From the NCBI RefSeq assembly GCF_020342455.1, contig NZ_CP080506.1:1121618-1185617 (forward strand): a DNA stretch of 64,000 nucleotides. The letters run 5' to 3'. Positions 30,415-41,538 of the stretch are shown in pieces; within the stretch, counting starts at the first letter, position 1, and every line of letters begins with the position of its first letter. This stretch comes from Profftia sp020342455 (GTDB lineage: Bacteria; Pseudomonadota; Gammaproteobacteria; Enterobacterales; Enterobacteriaceae). The position numbers were made by a program, and so were the translations under genes. Below the pieces are notes generated by a model. It made no database searches and was not told where the DNA came from. It was given only the letters and a program-made list of their open reading frames with translations.

Positions 30415-33400
30415 GAACGCAAACCTATAAACCTACGCTAGCAATAACTACTATAGTTTATAATCGAGAAATATAAAAATCCTGAATCTTAACTATATTC
30501 TAGAAAAAATTTATAGTAAAGTAGAGCTATGTAATAGCTTATTATTAAATAATAAATACTTTTATTAAATACTTATTTAAATTTAATATTTTTATACAAT
30601 TCCGTAAAAAGGATATTTACAATTATCTTGACTTATATAACAATTTAGTCAAAGTCTATAAATATACTATCTTTAAAATACGTATAAAAATTATTTTACT
30701 CTTAAAATTATCTAAGATTATTTGTCTATAATTTTAATTAATATCAATTGATTTATGTTTTCTTTAGAAGAAAAATATGACTTATTCTAAATGATAATAA
30801 CCTTAAATTTTTTAAGTATTGAAATTAATTACCTTAAAAAAATAAAAATTTATTTTATTATATACTATAAAAATAGTAATACTTATTAAGTAATATTGTT
30901 TTATTTAAAGACTATTATATATTACTAAGATATTAAACAATATTTTAAAATTATTTAGACAAAATATTTTTTATATCCATTATTAAATTAATTAATCATA
31001 TATTTATAAAATATTACTATATAACTTAAAAAGTTAGAATCTATTTGAGATATAATTTTAATATCTAAAAGATATTAAAATGATATCTCCTCTCAATAAA
31101 ATTTGATTAATCCCAATATTTATTAATTTAATAAATATTATATTATATATGGATGATATTTAAAGAATTAATTTAATTTTATTATTAATATTAATTATTC
31201 AGTAGACGTTAAATCTAATGATGATATCATAATTTATAATTATTAGGATTAAAATAACTTATATTATTATTTAATTGTCATTAAATTTACTTAAATAGTG
31301 ATAATTCAATAAATCATAAAATATATCTAAAATTCTAATTAATGTAATACAATATTAAATATATTATACTAAAAGTATCTGTATATTGTAATAGACAGTT
31401 ATTTTTTATTAAATATTAATGTTACTAGAAGTAACTCTTTTACAATATCTTAATATACTAGATACTTTATAAGTAAAAATAAAAATTTTATAAGAAAATA
31501 TTAATTTTCTATTATAATATTAATATTAGTAGTATTTAGGTAGGAATAAATGTTCTTATATTTAATAAAATATTTTTAAATTGTTAAAATACTTTAAGTA
31601 TTAATTAGTTAGTAAAAAAATCATAATATTATAAAAGAAATTTTGATAAAATTTTATTAAAATAATCTATGTTACAAAAAAGATCATAATATACTTTAAT
31701 TATGATAAATGTATTATTTTATAAAATCTATTTTAAAATAAAGTTATTTTTATTAAAGTTAATTTATATAATCACTTAAAGCTTATAGAAGCTATATCTT
31801 ATAAGATATAAGAGTAGTAATATACTATATAAGAAACATGACAAATAAAATATGTTAAAATAACATCAGGTATTGATTATAAATATTTATATTTTATTAA
31901 AATAAAATAATATTTTAATATATTAGTAATAGTAAAAAACTATTTTTTACTATGTAAAACTAATTAAATAAAATATAAAATAATTATTAATTTAATTATA
32001 TACTAATATAGTAATAGATGATTATCTATAATCTCTTATGTAATATTATTTTAATCTATACCTTATGATAATATCTATAAGATTCTCTCTTAAATATTAT
32101 TCTATATAAAAAATAATATTTGCTTTATCTTTTATAATAAAAAGTTAAAACTATAAAAAATTATTTTAACTAATTAATGTAATCTAGGTATCATTGTTTT
32201 GAGATATAATAACTATTAATATATCTAATTTATATACATAATGATTAATACTAATATATTTCTCAAATAATACTTATTACTTATTAAATGTTCTTATATA
32301 TATAATATAATTATTTTAATAAATTTTGAGTAAAGTTTATTAAAATTTCTAAATATTATTACCAACTAAATAAATGCATCAATCTTCGTCATTTATATTA
32401 CGCTTAATATAAAAATATATTTTTTATATTAGTCTTTTATAAAAAATAAATATTCTTTTAATATTGAAAAGAAATATATTTTAATGATACTAAAATACCT
32501 ATCAATGAATATATACAACTAAAAAATTATTTATATATTATTTATTTTATTTCTTAAGTTAGCTGGGTTACTAGAGTTTTATATATGTATATTAATTCCT
32601 ATTTTATAAGATTTTTATTGCATTTATACATTTTAAATTATTATATAAAACAGTTATAAATATAGTAATAATAAAATTATTACCCTTATGTATTAAAGAT
32701 AATTTATGAGATTATTTATGTTATTGTATTAAAATTACCTATAATTTAAAATAACAAATAGATTATCAAGATGTTTAGTTACTTGGAATATTTATCTTTC
32801 TTTAATTATAATATATAGAATATTTCTAAATATAAATACCTTATTAAAAAATAAATTATGGAAATAATTTAGTAAATAATATTCATTCTTTAAATATCTT
32901 TTTAAATATATTTAATTATAAAAAATAATAAGAAATGTATTAACTATAGATTATAAAAATAATTTAATAAAACAAGGAAAATTATACTATAAATATATAA
33001 GCAAATAATATAAAATTAAGTATTTTTTGCTTTTATCATCAGGCAAATTATTTTTTCTTCAAAAAAACTATAATTATATAAAAATTTAATTTTTTCTATA
33101 AAAATTTTAAAAAATATATGATATTAAAATTTATACTCTGCTATTATTAGGATTAATATTATTAAATAATTTTTAGATTACTGTGCTAGTATAGAATCAC
33201 TATAAAAAAATACTTATAATTTGGATAATATTTTAAATATATATAGGTTATTAAAATAAATATTTATTTTAGATTATAGATATGCATATATACTTATTAA
33301 TATATTAACAATAGATAGAATGATAAAAACAAACTATACTAGTTTTTATTAAATATAAGTTATACTAAAAAAATCAGAAAAACATACTTACATTAATATT

Positions 33401-34216
33401 GCTAAATTGTTTATATACTTTTCTATTTTAGAGAAAACCCTTATCTATTAATTTGTAATACTAAGCTTTACAAATTTTGTATAATATACAAACTACATAA
33501 GTTTAATAAAATTAAGAAACATTGTATTTATTACATGATATATATCCATATATATCCATTAGTATCTTCAGTAAAAAAAGTGATAAATAAAAATAGACAT
33601 TTCTATAGCATTAAATAGTAGTATTATACTACTTGTATGAATAATTATATATACTTTAAAAGTTTAATTATATATAATATTATTTAAATATAAATTAACT
33701 GGAAATATATATTTAATATTCTAAATGAGATATTAGAGATCATTATCCATAACAATAAAAATAAACAATAAAGTATTTAGAAATCATACCATCACTCTAG
33801 ATACTAATCATTACATACATTTAATTTAAAATATAATAAGCCTTTATACTGACAAAATAGATTATTAGAATATGTTATATCTAAGTTAACGTGATCTTTT
33901 ATCGCAAAACGGTATATTAAAATAATAAAATAAAATAGCGACTAAAATAAATATTTTAAATTTTATTGATATCTCATACGTTGATTGAGAACATTACTAC
34001 TTTAGAAAAAGTATAAGTATGTAACATTCATTATTATATTACTTAATGAAATATAAATTTATAGCGACATAAAGATTCATATTTTAAATTATAGTTAATA
34101 ACGATTATCTTATTAATAAGCATAATTTATAACAACCCTTTAATAAGGGTAAAATATAGCTTAAATTAAGCAAGATCTTTTTTTAAATTAATCATTATTT
34201 TATAATAATTCATTTT
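30415..34216. other. Longest gene desert (3.8 kb) between pdxY and grxD
   Basis: The longest stretch without a gene. In E. coli tyrS, pdxH and others lie between pdxY and grxD; nothing of them is recognised. Structure is limited to inverted repeats: AACTT/AAGTT (31023-31036), 20 bp at 31047-31089, AATATTTATTA/TAATAAATATT (11 bp, 31115-31139), an 18-nt palindrome (31793-31810), TAGTAAAAAA/TTTTTTACTA (31930-31952), AATTTGTAA/TTACAAATT (33450-33476), and ACCCTT/AAGGGT (34135-34150), the last lying 67 nt beyond the grxD stop. Confidence 0.5.
31047..31089. repeat. 20-bp inverted repeat with one mismatch, 3-nt loop
   Basis: The left arm starts GAGATATAATTTTAATATCT. The right arm complements it except for one A-G pair. 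Loop AAA. Two further hairpins flank it within 120 nt. It sits 630 bp upstream of pdxY. Confidence 0.6.
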
Positions 34217-34543
34217 CTAACTACATAATTTTAATAAAGTTTTTGTAACTAGTTCTTGTAATTCCCCTGTACGGTACATTTCTATTATTATATCACAACC
34301 ACCTATTAACTCCTTTTCAATCCATAACTGAGGAAAAGTTGGCCAATTAGCATATTTTGGTAACTCAACACGAATATCATAATCCTGAAGAATATCAATG
34401 TAAGTAAAATTTTCACTACAAGCAGATAATGCTTGAACAGCACGCGCTGAAAAACCACAAAGAGGAAATTTAGGTGATCCCTTCATATATAAAAGAATAG
34501 GATTATTATCAAGTTGATATTGAATTTTTTTAAAAGCAGTCAT
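34217..34543 (-). CDS. grxD: Monothiol glutaredoxin 4
   Basis: GrxD binds and transfers [2Fe-2S] clusters with glutathione and partners A-type carriers such as ErpA. The product has 108 residues (E. coli 115; shorter C-terminal tail). The monothiol active site is CGFS (residues 29-32) in YMKGSPKFPLCGFSARAVQAL. The glutathione-binding WPTFPQLWIEKELIGGCDI is intact. AAGGAAC precedes the ATG. With erpA at 23.6 kb it shows that Fe-S delivery is retained. Confidence 0.96.
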   Translation of the reverse strand: MTAFKKIQYQLDNNPILLYMKGSPKFPLCGFSARAVQALSACSENFTYIDILQDYDIRVELPKYANWPTFPQLWIEKELIGGCDIIIEMYRTGELQELVTKTLLKLCS

Positions 34544-35087
34544 TACTGTTGTTCCTTTTATCAGAATAATATTTTCTTAATGTAAGTTATATTTTTAATT
34601 ACAATACGATACTATAATTTTATTATAATCTAAAATAATAAATGATTTTTAAAATTATTTTATTAAAAAATAAGAATATAATTCTTATATTATTAAATAT
34701 TAAAATTTTCAAATTGCTATTAAATATCCCATAATTACAAAATTAAATTTTAATAATATAATGTAATATTAAATTTTATTTTATTCCTTGAGGTATAAAC
34801 ATTAAAATAATATAAGTAATAAAAGGAATACAGGTAAATTACAATAGTATTAAGTAATAATATTTTCGTTATATATTGATACTTAAAATATAGTTTATAA
34901 ACATATATTAGTGTATAGTATCTAACTAATTTTCTTCTATTTCCAATAAATACTTACTAATAAAATGATAACATAACACCTTATAATCACTTAGATCTGT
35001 ATATTTAAAATTTACTAATAAAATATATCTAATTTTTAAATAACATTGTTTTAATAAAAAATTATTAAGCTTAATAATGAGAACTAT
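34544..35087. other. Divergent spacer grxD/queE
   Basis: 544 bp between divergent genes, so promoters for both should be here; the A+T content makes any single choice unreliable. No other structure is seen. Confidence 0.4.
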
Positions 35088-35759
35088 ATGTTTTATCCAA
35101 TTAATGAAATATTACAAACTTTACAAGGGGAAGGTTTTTATACTGGTGTTCCAGCTATTTTTATTCGTCTACAAGGATGTCCAGTTGGATGTAGTTGGTG
35201 CGATACTAAATATACTTGGGAGAAGTTACCAAAATACCAGATTGATATGAATAAAATATTAAATAAAACTAAAGAGAGTAATGCATGGGGAACCGCAACC
35301 CCTAAACAATTATTAGTAATTTTACGTACACTAGGATATACTGCTCGTCATGTAGTGATAACTGGGGGTGAACCTTGTATAAATGATTTACGTCCGCTAA
35401 CTGAGTTACTCATTAGATGCGGTTTATCATGCCAAATTGAAACTAGTGGAACACATAAAATTCTTTGTTCTGATAAGACTTGGGTAACAGTATCACCAAA
35501 AGTAAATATGAAGGGTAACATGAAGGTATTAGACTCTGCACTTTTACGTTCTGATGAAATTAAACACCCAGTAGCTCGTAAAAGTGATATTGAAAATTTA
35601 GATAATTTATTAACAATACTACAAGACGATAAAAAACGTATAATTACACTTCAACCTATAAGCCAAAAAAATAGTGCCTACAAACTTTGCATAGATACTT
35701 GTATTGCACGCAATTGGCGTTTATCAATTCAAACACATAAATACTTGGGTATCTCATAA
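35088..35759 (+). CDS. queE: 7-carboxy-7-deazaguanine synthase (queuosine pathway)
   Basis: QueE is a radical SAM enzyme that makes 7-carboxy-7-deazaguanine on the way to queuosine in tRNAs with GUN anticodons. The product has 223 residues, as in E. coli. The cluster-binding motif is CPVGCSWCDTKYTW (the shortened C-x3-C-x2-C form). TLQGEGFYTGVPAIFIRLQG, VVITGGEPCI and IETSGTHKI are conserved. It begins MFYPINEILQ. It stands alone; other que genes are not in the window. Retention of queuosine is uncommon in the smallest symbiont genomes. Confidence 0.96.
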   Translation: MFYPINEILQTLQGEGFYTGVPAIFIRLQGCPVGCSWCDTKYTWEKLPKYQIDMNKILNKTKESNAWGTATPKQLLVILRTLGYTARHVVITGGEPCINDLRPLTELLIRCGLSCQIETSGTHKILCSDKTWVTVSPKVNMKGNMKVLDSALLRSDEIKHPVARKSDIENLDNLLTILQDDKKRIITLQPISQKNSAYKLCIDTCIARNWRLSIQTHKYLGIS

Positions 35760-35822
35760 CATGTTACTAGTGTATTTAAAAATTTACCATATATAATATC
35801 TTTATAGACAGAATAGTAATCT

Positions 35823-35852
35823 TACTATTTTTTTTACAAAATAGTATTTTTT
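35823..35852 (+). terminator. Rho-independent terminator after queE
   Basis: TACTATTTT, a 6-nt loop and AAAATAGTA form a perfect 9-bp stem directly followed by six T, 63 nt after the queE stop. The left arm can instead pair with AATAGTAA just upstream (35812-35829, 8 bp), so two exclusive folds exist. Confidence 0.6.
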
Positions 35853-36926
35853 ATCACAGTTATACATATTTAGAAGTATTTTCTAAAGGAATGATATTTT
35901 AAATATATTAAATCTTATATAAAGAGAATAATAATATAAAAAATAAACCAAATATAAGTAGAAAAATATCTTGAGTATTTTAGCTAAATATACATAATAA
36001 TATTTATAGAACATAATATATTAAGTAGAGGTATTAATAATACTGACTATTATTAATTTATTTTATAATTTTATAATTCATGAATTAATAATAATATATT
36101 TTTGTATAAAAATATTTAAATTATATGAAACTACTTCAGTTCTTATAATACAATATCATTGAATGATTTTTTTCTAAAAATATAAAAACTATTATTAGTA
36201 ATAACTATTTATTCTGATTTAAAATAAAAACTACTTTATAAGTAATATATTAGATATACTACCACAGTAGTATTCTAAGTAATTTATACTTACGTATAGT
36301 TATTATAGTTAAAAAGATTACTTCACGCATAAATATAATCATACATATAGTAGATATCAATTATGCTTAATAATTATATTTATATATATAAATATTATAT
36401 ATTACTTCTCAATTTATAAATATTCTATATATTAATATAATTATCTTGTATTTTTAAGGTTAATATTTATTAAAAATAGATATAATTAGTATATCACTAA
36501 TAAATAAATATGAATTAATTTATTATTAAAATATCAGTAAAATTTACTATAAATAAATAGACATAGTATTCTGTTAATCAACAGAAGTTAATCCAATAAA
36601 TATTTTTAGTTAAATAATATATATAATAAAATATTATTGCTTTTCTGGAGATAAAATAGTTTATACTTAATTATATTTAGTAATATTAAATAATTTTATA
36701 TATTTTATAAATTTTCTTAAATATAACTAAATATAAATCTTGTGTATTAACTTTAAATACTGTCATAAAATTTTATAACATCACTATAATAGAAATTACA
36801 CTTTAATTCATAATGAAAATATCTTATTTAAATATATACTAATATTTTTATATGTTAACACATCACATTTATATGCTTATCTAATAATAATCATAATAAA
36901 ACCTAATTTACAGTCTATTGTAGTTC

Positions 36927-36981
36927 TAAATTTATTATTTAATTTTCTTTAATAATTTTAAAAAATTAAATAATAAATTTA
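36927..36981. repeat. Perfect 20-bp inverted repeat, 15-nt loop
   Basis: TAAATTTATTATTTAATTTT and its exact reverse complement are separated by 15 nt. All pairs are A-T, so it is thermodynamically weak, but a 20-bp perfect match is unlikely by chance. Confidence 0.55.
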
Positions 36982-38122
36982 TATATTAATATATAATCAA
37001 TTGATAACAAATATAAAATTAATCATTAAGATTGCTATGATATTTTTTAAAAAAATATTTATATATGGATATATATAATCATAATCTATAAAATATAAAT
37101 ACCATATTTATGGTATTATCATATATAAACCTGACAAACTGCCAAAATAATCAAATTATTTCCAAATAATTAATTATCTTAATAAGTAGATATAAAAATA
37201 AATTATTTTTCTTTAAATAATTTACATGGATATTATGAAATACTTTTGATAACTACAGTAATTAATTAATAATTTTTCTCTTTTTATAAAGATCAATATC
37301 TAGGTAAAGTTTTCAGATTATATACAGACAGTATTATCTCTTTTTCTACCAGACAGTCGAAAATATGTTCTAATTGATATAATCGAATAATACGGTTATT
37401 ATATTAATATAATATATTATATGTTTAATAAAATTAATTTTACTATGACGTAATAATTTTACTAATTATTTATATAGATAACATCTTTGACTTTTTTTAA
37501 TGTTCTGTGTTAGCTGAATGGCCATACGTAAATACCTACCTAATTGCATTAAACCCACCCTTATCTTAAAGTTTATATATCTGATATATCTTATATCTTA
37601 TATATATTAATTTTATTATGAATATTGATATATATAATTTATAATGGGGTTAAATAATAATAAAATATTAAAACTAGATTTCGTTTTAATTTTTAAATAA
37701 ATAGATATTATCTATATATGATGTTTAAAATTATATAATTTATTGAGTATCTTAGTAAATATCATAACAATTTATATCAATAATTATTAGACTTATTTAG
37801 TATGTTAATATAACTTGATATAATTAATAAAATTTATATATGATATAAAATATATTATCACTTTACTTGTAAATATTAATTATATAAATATTATTATATT
37901 AATATAATATAGTTTGCCAGTAAGTAAATGTGTAATATTTAGAATATAAAAAATTTTACTACTCATATGATAAATTGTTAATTAATTAGATTACTTTTTG
38001 ATATCATTAATAATATTAATAGATATTAAATGTCTAATTATTATAACTTTAATATCAATATTAATATTGAGTTATAAATGACTCACAACTTAGATTAAGT
38101 TATTATTAGACAAGTATACAAT

Positions 38123-38146
38123 ATATAAATATATAAATATATAAAT
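38123..38146. repeat. Tandem repeat, 3 x ATATAAAT
   Basis: Three exact copies of an 8-bp unit follow each other, 260 bp upstream of guaB. It is a simple-sequence tract with no evident role. Confidence 0.8.
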
Positions 38147-38408
38147 TTAATTATTAATAAATAATACTTTTTGTTTGATTATGGATAATTAGTATTCATC
38201 AAAACACTAATATTTATATTCTAGGAATAGTGCCATAACATATAGCGTAAAATACATTTTAGATTAAGGTGTAAATAAGTCATTACTATCATATTTACAT
38301 TGTATTTAATACTTTTAAAAAAATACTGGATATAATAGTTTTTGGCCTGTATATTACCAAGGCAATATTAAATCTATTTTGATTTACCACCATAGTGAGA
38401 TATTGCTT

Positions 38409-39863
38409 ATGATACGTATACTTAAAGAAGCGCTGACATTTGACGAAGTACTACTAGTACCATCCTATTCTAATGTTTTACCAAATACTGCTAATCTTAA
38501 AACTCAGTTGACTTCATCTATTCAAATAAATATCCCTATACTCTCTGCAGCAATGGATACTGTTACTGAATCTCGTCTTGCAATTGCTATAGCACAAGAA
38601 GGTGGAATTGGTTTTATTCATAAAAATATGCCAATTGAACGCCAGGCAGACGCAGTACGTCGTGTAAAAAAATATGAAAGTGGAGTAGTTAGAGATCCAA
38701 AAACTGTTACTCCAGCTACTACTTTACGTGAAGTACAGAAAATGACTATAAGCAATGGTTTTGCTGGTTATCCTGTAGTAACTGACGAGCTAGAACTAGT
38801 TGGTATTATTACCGGACGTGATGTACGTTTTGTAACAAACTTAGAACAACCAGTAACCGCAGTAATGACACCTAAAAAAAGTTTAGTAACAGTAAAAATA
38901 GGTGAGAAACGAGATATTGTTTTGCAGCTCATGCATGAAAAAAGAGTTGAAAAAGTTCTAGTGGTAGATGATGATTTTCATCTATATGGTATGATTACCG
39001 TCAAAGACTTTCAAAAAGCTGAAAGAAAACCTAACGCATGTAAAGACAAACATGGTCGTCTAAGAGTGGGGGCTGGTGCTGGTAATGAAGAGCGTATTGA
39101 CGCTCTAGTAGACGCAGAGGTTGATGTATTATTAATAGACTCATCTCATGGTCATTCTGAAGATGTGTTACGGCGTATTCGTCAAACTCGTGCTAAATTT
39201 CCCCACTTACAAATTATTGGCGGTAACGTCGCTACTGGGTCTGGTGCAAAAGCTCTAGCAGAAGCTGGAGTTAATGCAGTTAAAGTAGGTATAGGTCCTG
39301 GATCTATTTGTACAACACGTATAGTAACAGGTGTAGGTGTACCACAACTCACGGCTATTTCGGACGCAGTTGAAGCGTTAGAGGGTACGGGTATTCCAGT
39401 TATAGCTGATGGTGGAATACGTTTTTCTGGGGATATTGCTAAAGCCTTAGCAGCTGGTGCAAGTTGTGTAATGGTTGGTAGTATATTAGCTGGTACCGAA
39501 GAATCTCCTGGTGAGATAGAGTTATATCAAGGTCGTTCATTTAAATCTTATCGTGGTATGGGTTCACTAGGAGCAATGTCTCAAGGTTCTTCTGAACGTT
39601 ACTTTCAGAGTGACAACGCAGCAGACAAATTAGTACCTGAAGGTATTGAGGGCCGAGTAGCATATAAGGGTTATCTAAAAGAAATTATTCACCAACAAAT
39701 GGGTGGTCTACGCTCCTGTATGGGATTAACTGGTTGTTCTACAATTAACGAATTACGTACTAAAACAGAATTTGTACGTATTAGTAGTGCTGGTATTCAG
39801 GAAAGCCACGTTCATGATGTTACTATTATCAAAGAATCACCTAATTACCGTATGGGGTCTTAA
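38409..39863 (+). CDS. guaB: Inosine-5'-monophosphate dehydrogenase
   Basis: GuaB oxidises IMP to XMP, the committed step of guanine nucleotide synthesis. From the ATG at 38409 the product is 484 residues (E. coli 488), starting MIRILKEALTFDEVLLVP. It has the two CBS domains inserted at about residues 95-200 and the catalytic loop GPGSICTTRIVTG with Cys301. GGMGSLG-type loop YRGMGSLGAMS and QMGGLRSCMGLTG are intact. Four residues (AVGA in the E. coli stretch RVGAAVGAGAG) are missing, leaving RVGAGAGNEER. A TTG start ten codons upstream is possible but unsupported. guaA follows after 97 bp. Confidence 0.97.
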   Translation: MIRILKEALTFDEVLLVPSYSNVLPNTANLKTQLTSSIQINIPILSAAMDTVTESRLAIAIAQEGGIGFIHKNMPIERQADAVRRVKKYESGVVRDPKTVTPATTLREVQKMTISNGFAGYPVVTDELELVGIITGRDVRFVTNLEQPVTAVMTPKKSLVTVKIGEKRDIVLQLMHEKRVEKVLVVDDDFHLYGMITVKDFQKAERKPNACKDKHGRLRVGAGAGNEERIDALVDAEVDVLLIDSSHGHSEDVLRRIRQTRAKFPHLQIIGGNVATGSGAKALAEAGVNAVKVGIGPGSICTTRIVTGVGVPQLTAISDAVEALEGTGIPVIADGGIRFSGDIAKALAAGASCVMVGSILAGTEESPGEIELYQGRSFKSYRGMGSLGAMSQGSSERYFQSDNAADKLVPEGIEGRVAYKGYLKEIIHQQMGGLRSCMGLTGCSTINELRTKTEFVRISSAGIQESHVHDVTIIKESPNYRMGS

Positions 39864-39960
39864 TTCTAAATTTTTAAGGTGATAGGAGAAAATAAACTAT
39901 TTTCTACAATAGATTAATGTATTTATCTATTTTTACAACAACTTTATAGGAAAAATTTAT

Positions 39961-41538
39961 ATGAATCACAAGATTCATAGTAATTGCATTCTAATTTTAG
40001 ATTTTGGTTCTCAATACACTCAACTTCTTGCCCGACGTGTGCGTGAAATAGGAGTATATTCAGAATTATGTTTATCAAGTATTACAAAAGAACAAATTAA
40101 AAATATTAACCCAAGAGGTATTATTCTATCTGGAAGTCCAAAAAATACTAATCAGTATAATAGCCCACGCGCACCAGAATATGTATTTAATGCTGGAGTT
40201 CCTGTATTAGGAATATGTTATGGAATGCAAACTATGGCAATCCAATTAGGTGGTCATGTGGAAAATTCCACTAAACGTGAATTTGGTTATGCACGAGTAA
40301 AAGTAACTGCAAATAGCAAGATGTTTAATAATATTCAAGATTCGTTAACACAAGATAATTATTCGGTACTAGATGTTTGGATGAGTCATGGAGATAAAAT
40401 TACTGCAGTACCTTCTAATTTTATAGGTATTGCTAGCACAGAAAATTGTCCTTATGCTATCATTGTTAATGAAGAAAGAAGATTTTATGGTGTTCAATTT
40501 CACCCAGAAGTGACACATACTCGTCAAGGTAAACTAATGCTTCGTCGTTTTATTTTAGATATTTGCGGTTGCGAAGCACTATGGACCCCCTCAACCATTA
40601 TAGATAATATTATTATACGCCTGCATGAAAAAATAGGTAAAGATGAAGTGATTCTAGGCTTATCGGGTGGTATTGATTCTTTGGTTGCTTCTCTTTTACT
40701 ACATCGCGCTATAGGTAAACGCCTTACTTGTGTGTTTGTTGATAACGGTCTACTACGTCTTTACGAAAGTCAAAAAATAATGAAAATGTTCAGCGAAAAA
40801 TACAGCCTAAACATAATCCAAATTCAAGCAGAGGATCGCTTCCTTAAAGCACTATCTGGTATTAAAGATCCTGAAGATAAAAGAAAAACTATTGGTAGAA
40901 TATTTATTGAGATATTTCATGAAGAAGCTTGTAAGAAACCTAATATTAAGTGGTTAGCACAAGGTACAATTTATCCTGATGTCATCGAGTCCGTTGCATC
41001 AATCGCTGGTCAAACACATATCATTAAATCTCATCATAATGTTGGGGGTTTACCAAAAAAAATGAAATTAAGATTGATCGAACCATTAAAGTGGTTATTT
41101 AAAGATGAAGTACGTAAGATTGCTAAAAATCTAGGTCAAAATTTCGATCTGCAATATCTCCATCCATTTCCAGGGCCTGGTTTAGGTGTGCGTATATTAG
41201 GTGAAGTGAAAAAAGAATACTGTAATCTCATACGACTTGCGGATGATATTTTTATTGAAGAATTGCATAAAGCTAACTTATACAACAAAGTAAGTCAAGC
41301 ATTTGCTGTGTTTCTTCCAATAAGATCAGTTGGAGTAATGGGAGATATACGTAAATATGATTGGGTTATTGCTCTTCGTGCAGTAGAAACTATTGACTTT
41401 ATGACTGCCCGTTGGGCACGCCTACCATACGACTTCTTAGACCATGTATCCAACCGTATTATTAATGAAGTACATGGTATTTCACGTGTAGTATACGATA
41501 TTTCTGGTAAACCTCCAGCAACTATTGAATGGGAATAA
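39961..41538 (+). CDS. guaA: GMP synthase (glutamine-hydrolysing)
   Basis: GuaA aminates XMP to GMP using glutamine and ATP. The product has 525 residues, the E. coli length. The N-terminal class I glutaminase domain has the nucleophile Cys in VLGICYGMQTMA and the His/Glu pair in YGVQFHPEVTH. The ATP pyrophosphatase domain carries the PP loop LGLSGGIDSLVASLLLHRA, and the dimerisation domain ends GISRVVYDISGKPPATIEWE. AGGAA precedes the ATG. It forms the guaBA operon with guaB, as in most gammaproteobacteria. Confidence 0.98.
   Translation: MNHKIHSNCILILDFGSQYTQLLARRVREIGVYSELCLSSITKEQIKNINPRGIILSGSPKNTNQYNSPRAPEYVFNAGVPVLGICYGMQTMAIQLGGHVENSTKREFGYARVKVTANSKMFNNIQDSLTQDNYSVLDVWMSHGDKITAVPSNFIGIASTENCPYAIIVNEERRFYGVQFHPEVTHTRQGKLMLRRFILDICGCEALWTPSTIIDNIIIRLHEKIGKDEVILGLSGGIDSLVASLLLHRAIGKRLTCVFVDNGLLRLYESQKIMKMFSEKYSLNIIQIQAEDRFLKALSGIKDPEDKRKTIGRIFIEIFHEEACKKPNIKWLAQGTIYPDVIESVASIAGQTHIIKSHHNVGGLPKKMKLRLIEPLKWLFKDEVRKIAKNLGQNFDLQYLHPFPGPGLGVRILGEVKKEYCNLIRLADDIFIEELHKANLYNKVSQAFAVFLPIRSVGVMGDIRKYDWVIALRAVETIDFMTARWARLPYDFLDHVSNRIINEVHGISRVVYDISGKPPATIEWE

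Larger units (their letters stand above)
35853..38408. other. Gene desert between queE and guaB
   Basis: 2.55 kb. In E. coli xseA is divergent to guaB; I do not recognise it. Structures: the 20-bp repeat at 36927-36981, a TTCTGTT/AACAGAA hairpin (36569-36586), a 20-nt palindrome (37098-37117), a G+C richer patch at 37495-37575, and the 8-bp tandem repeat at 38123-38146. Confidence 0.5.

Noticed and set aside
37340..37390. Possible start of xseA divergent to guaB
   Set aside because: The minus-strand reading (FDCLVEKEII) is only vaguely like XseA and lies 1 kb from guaB; not supportable.
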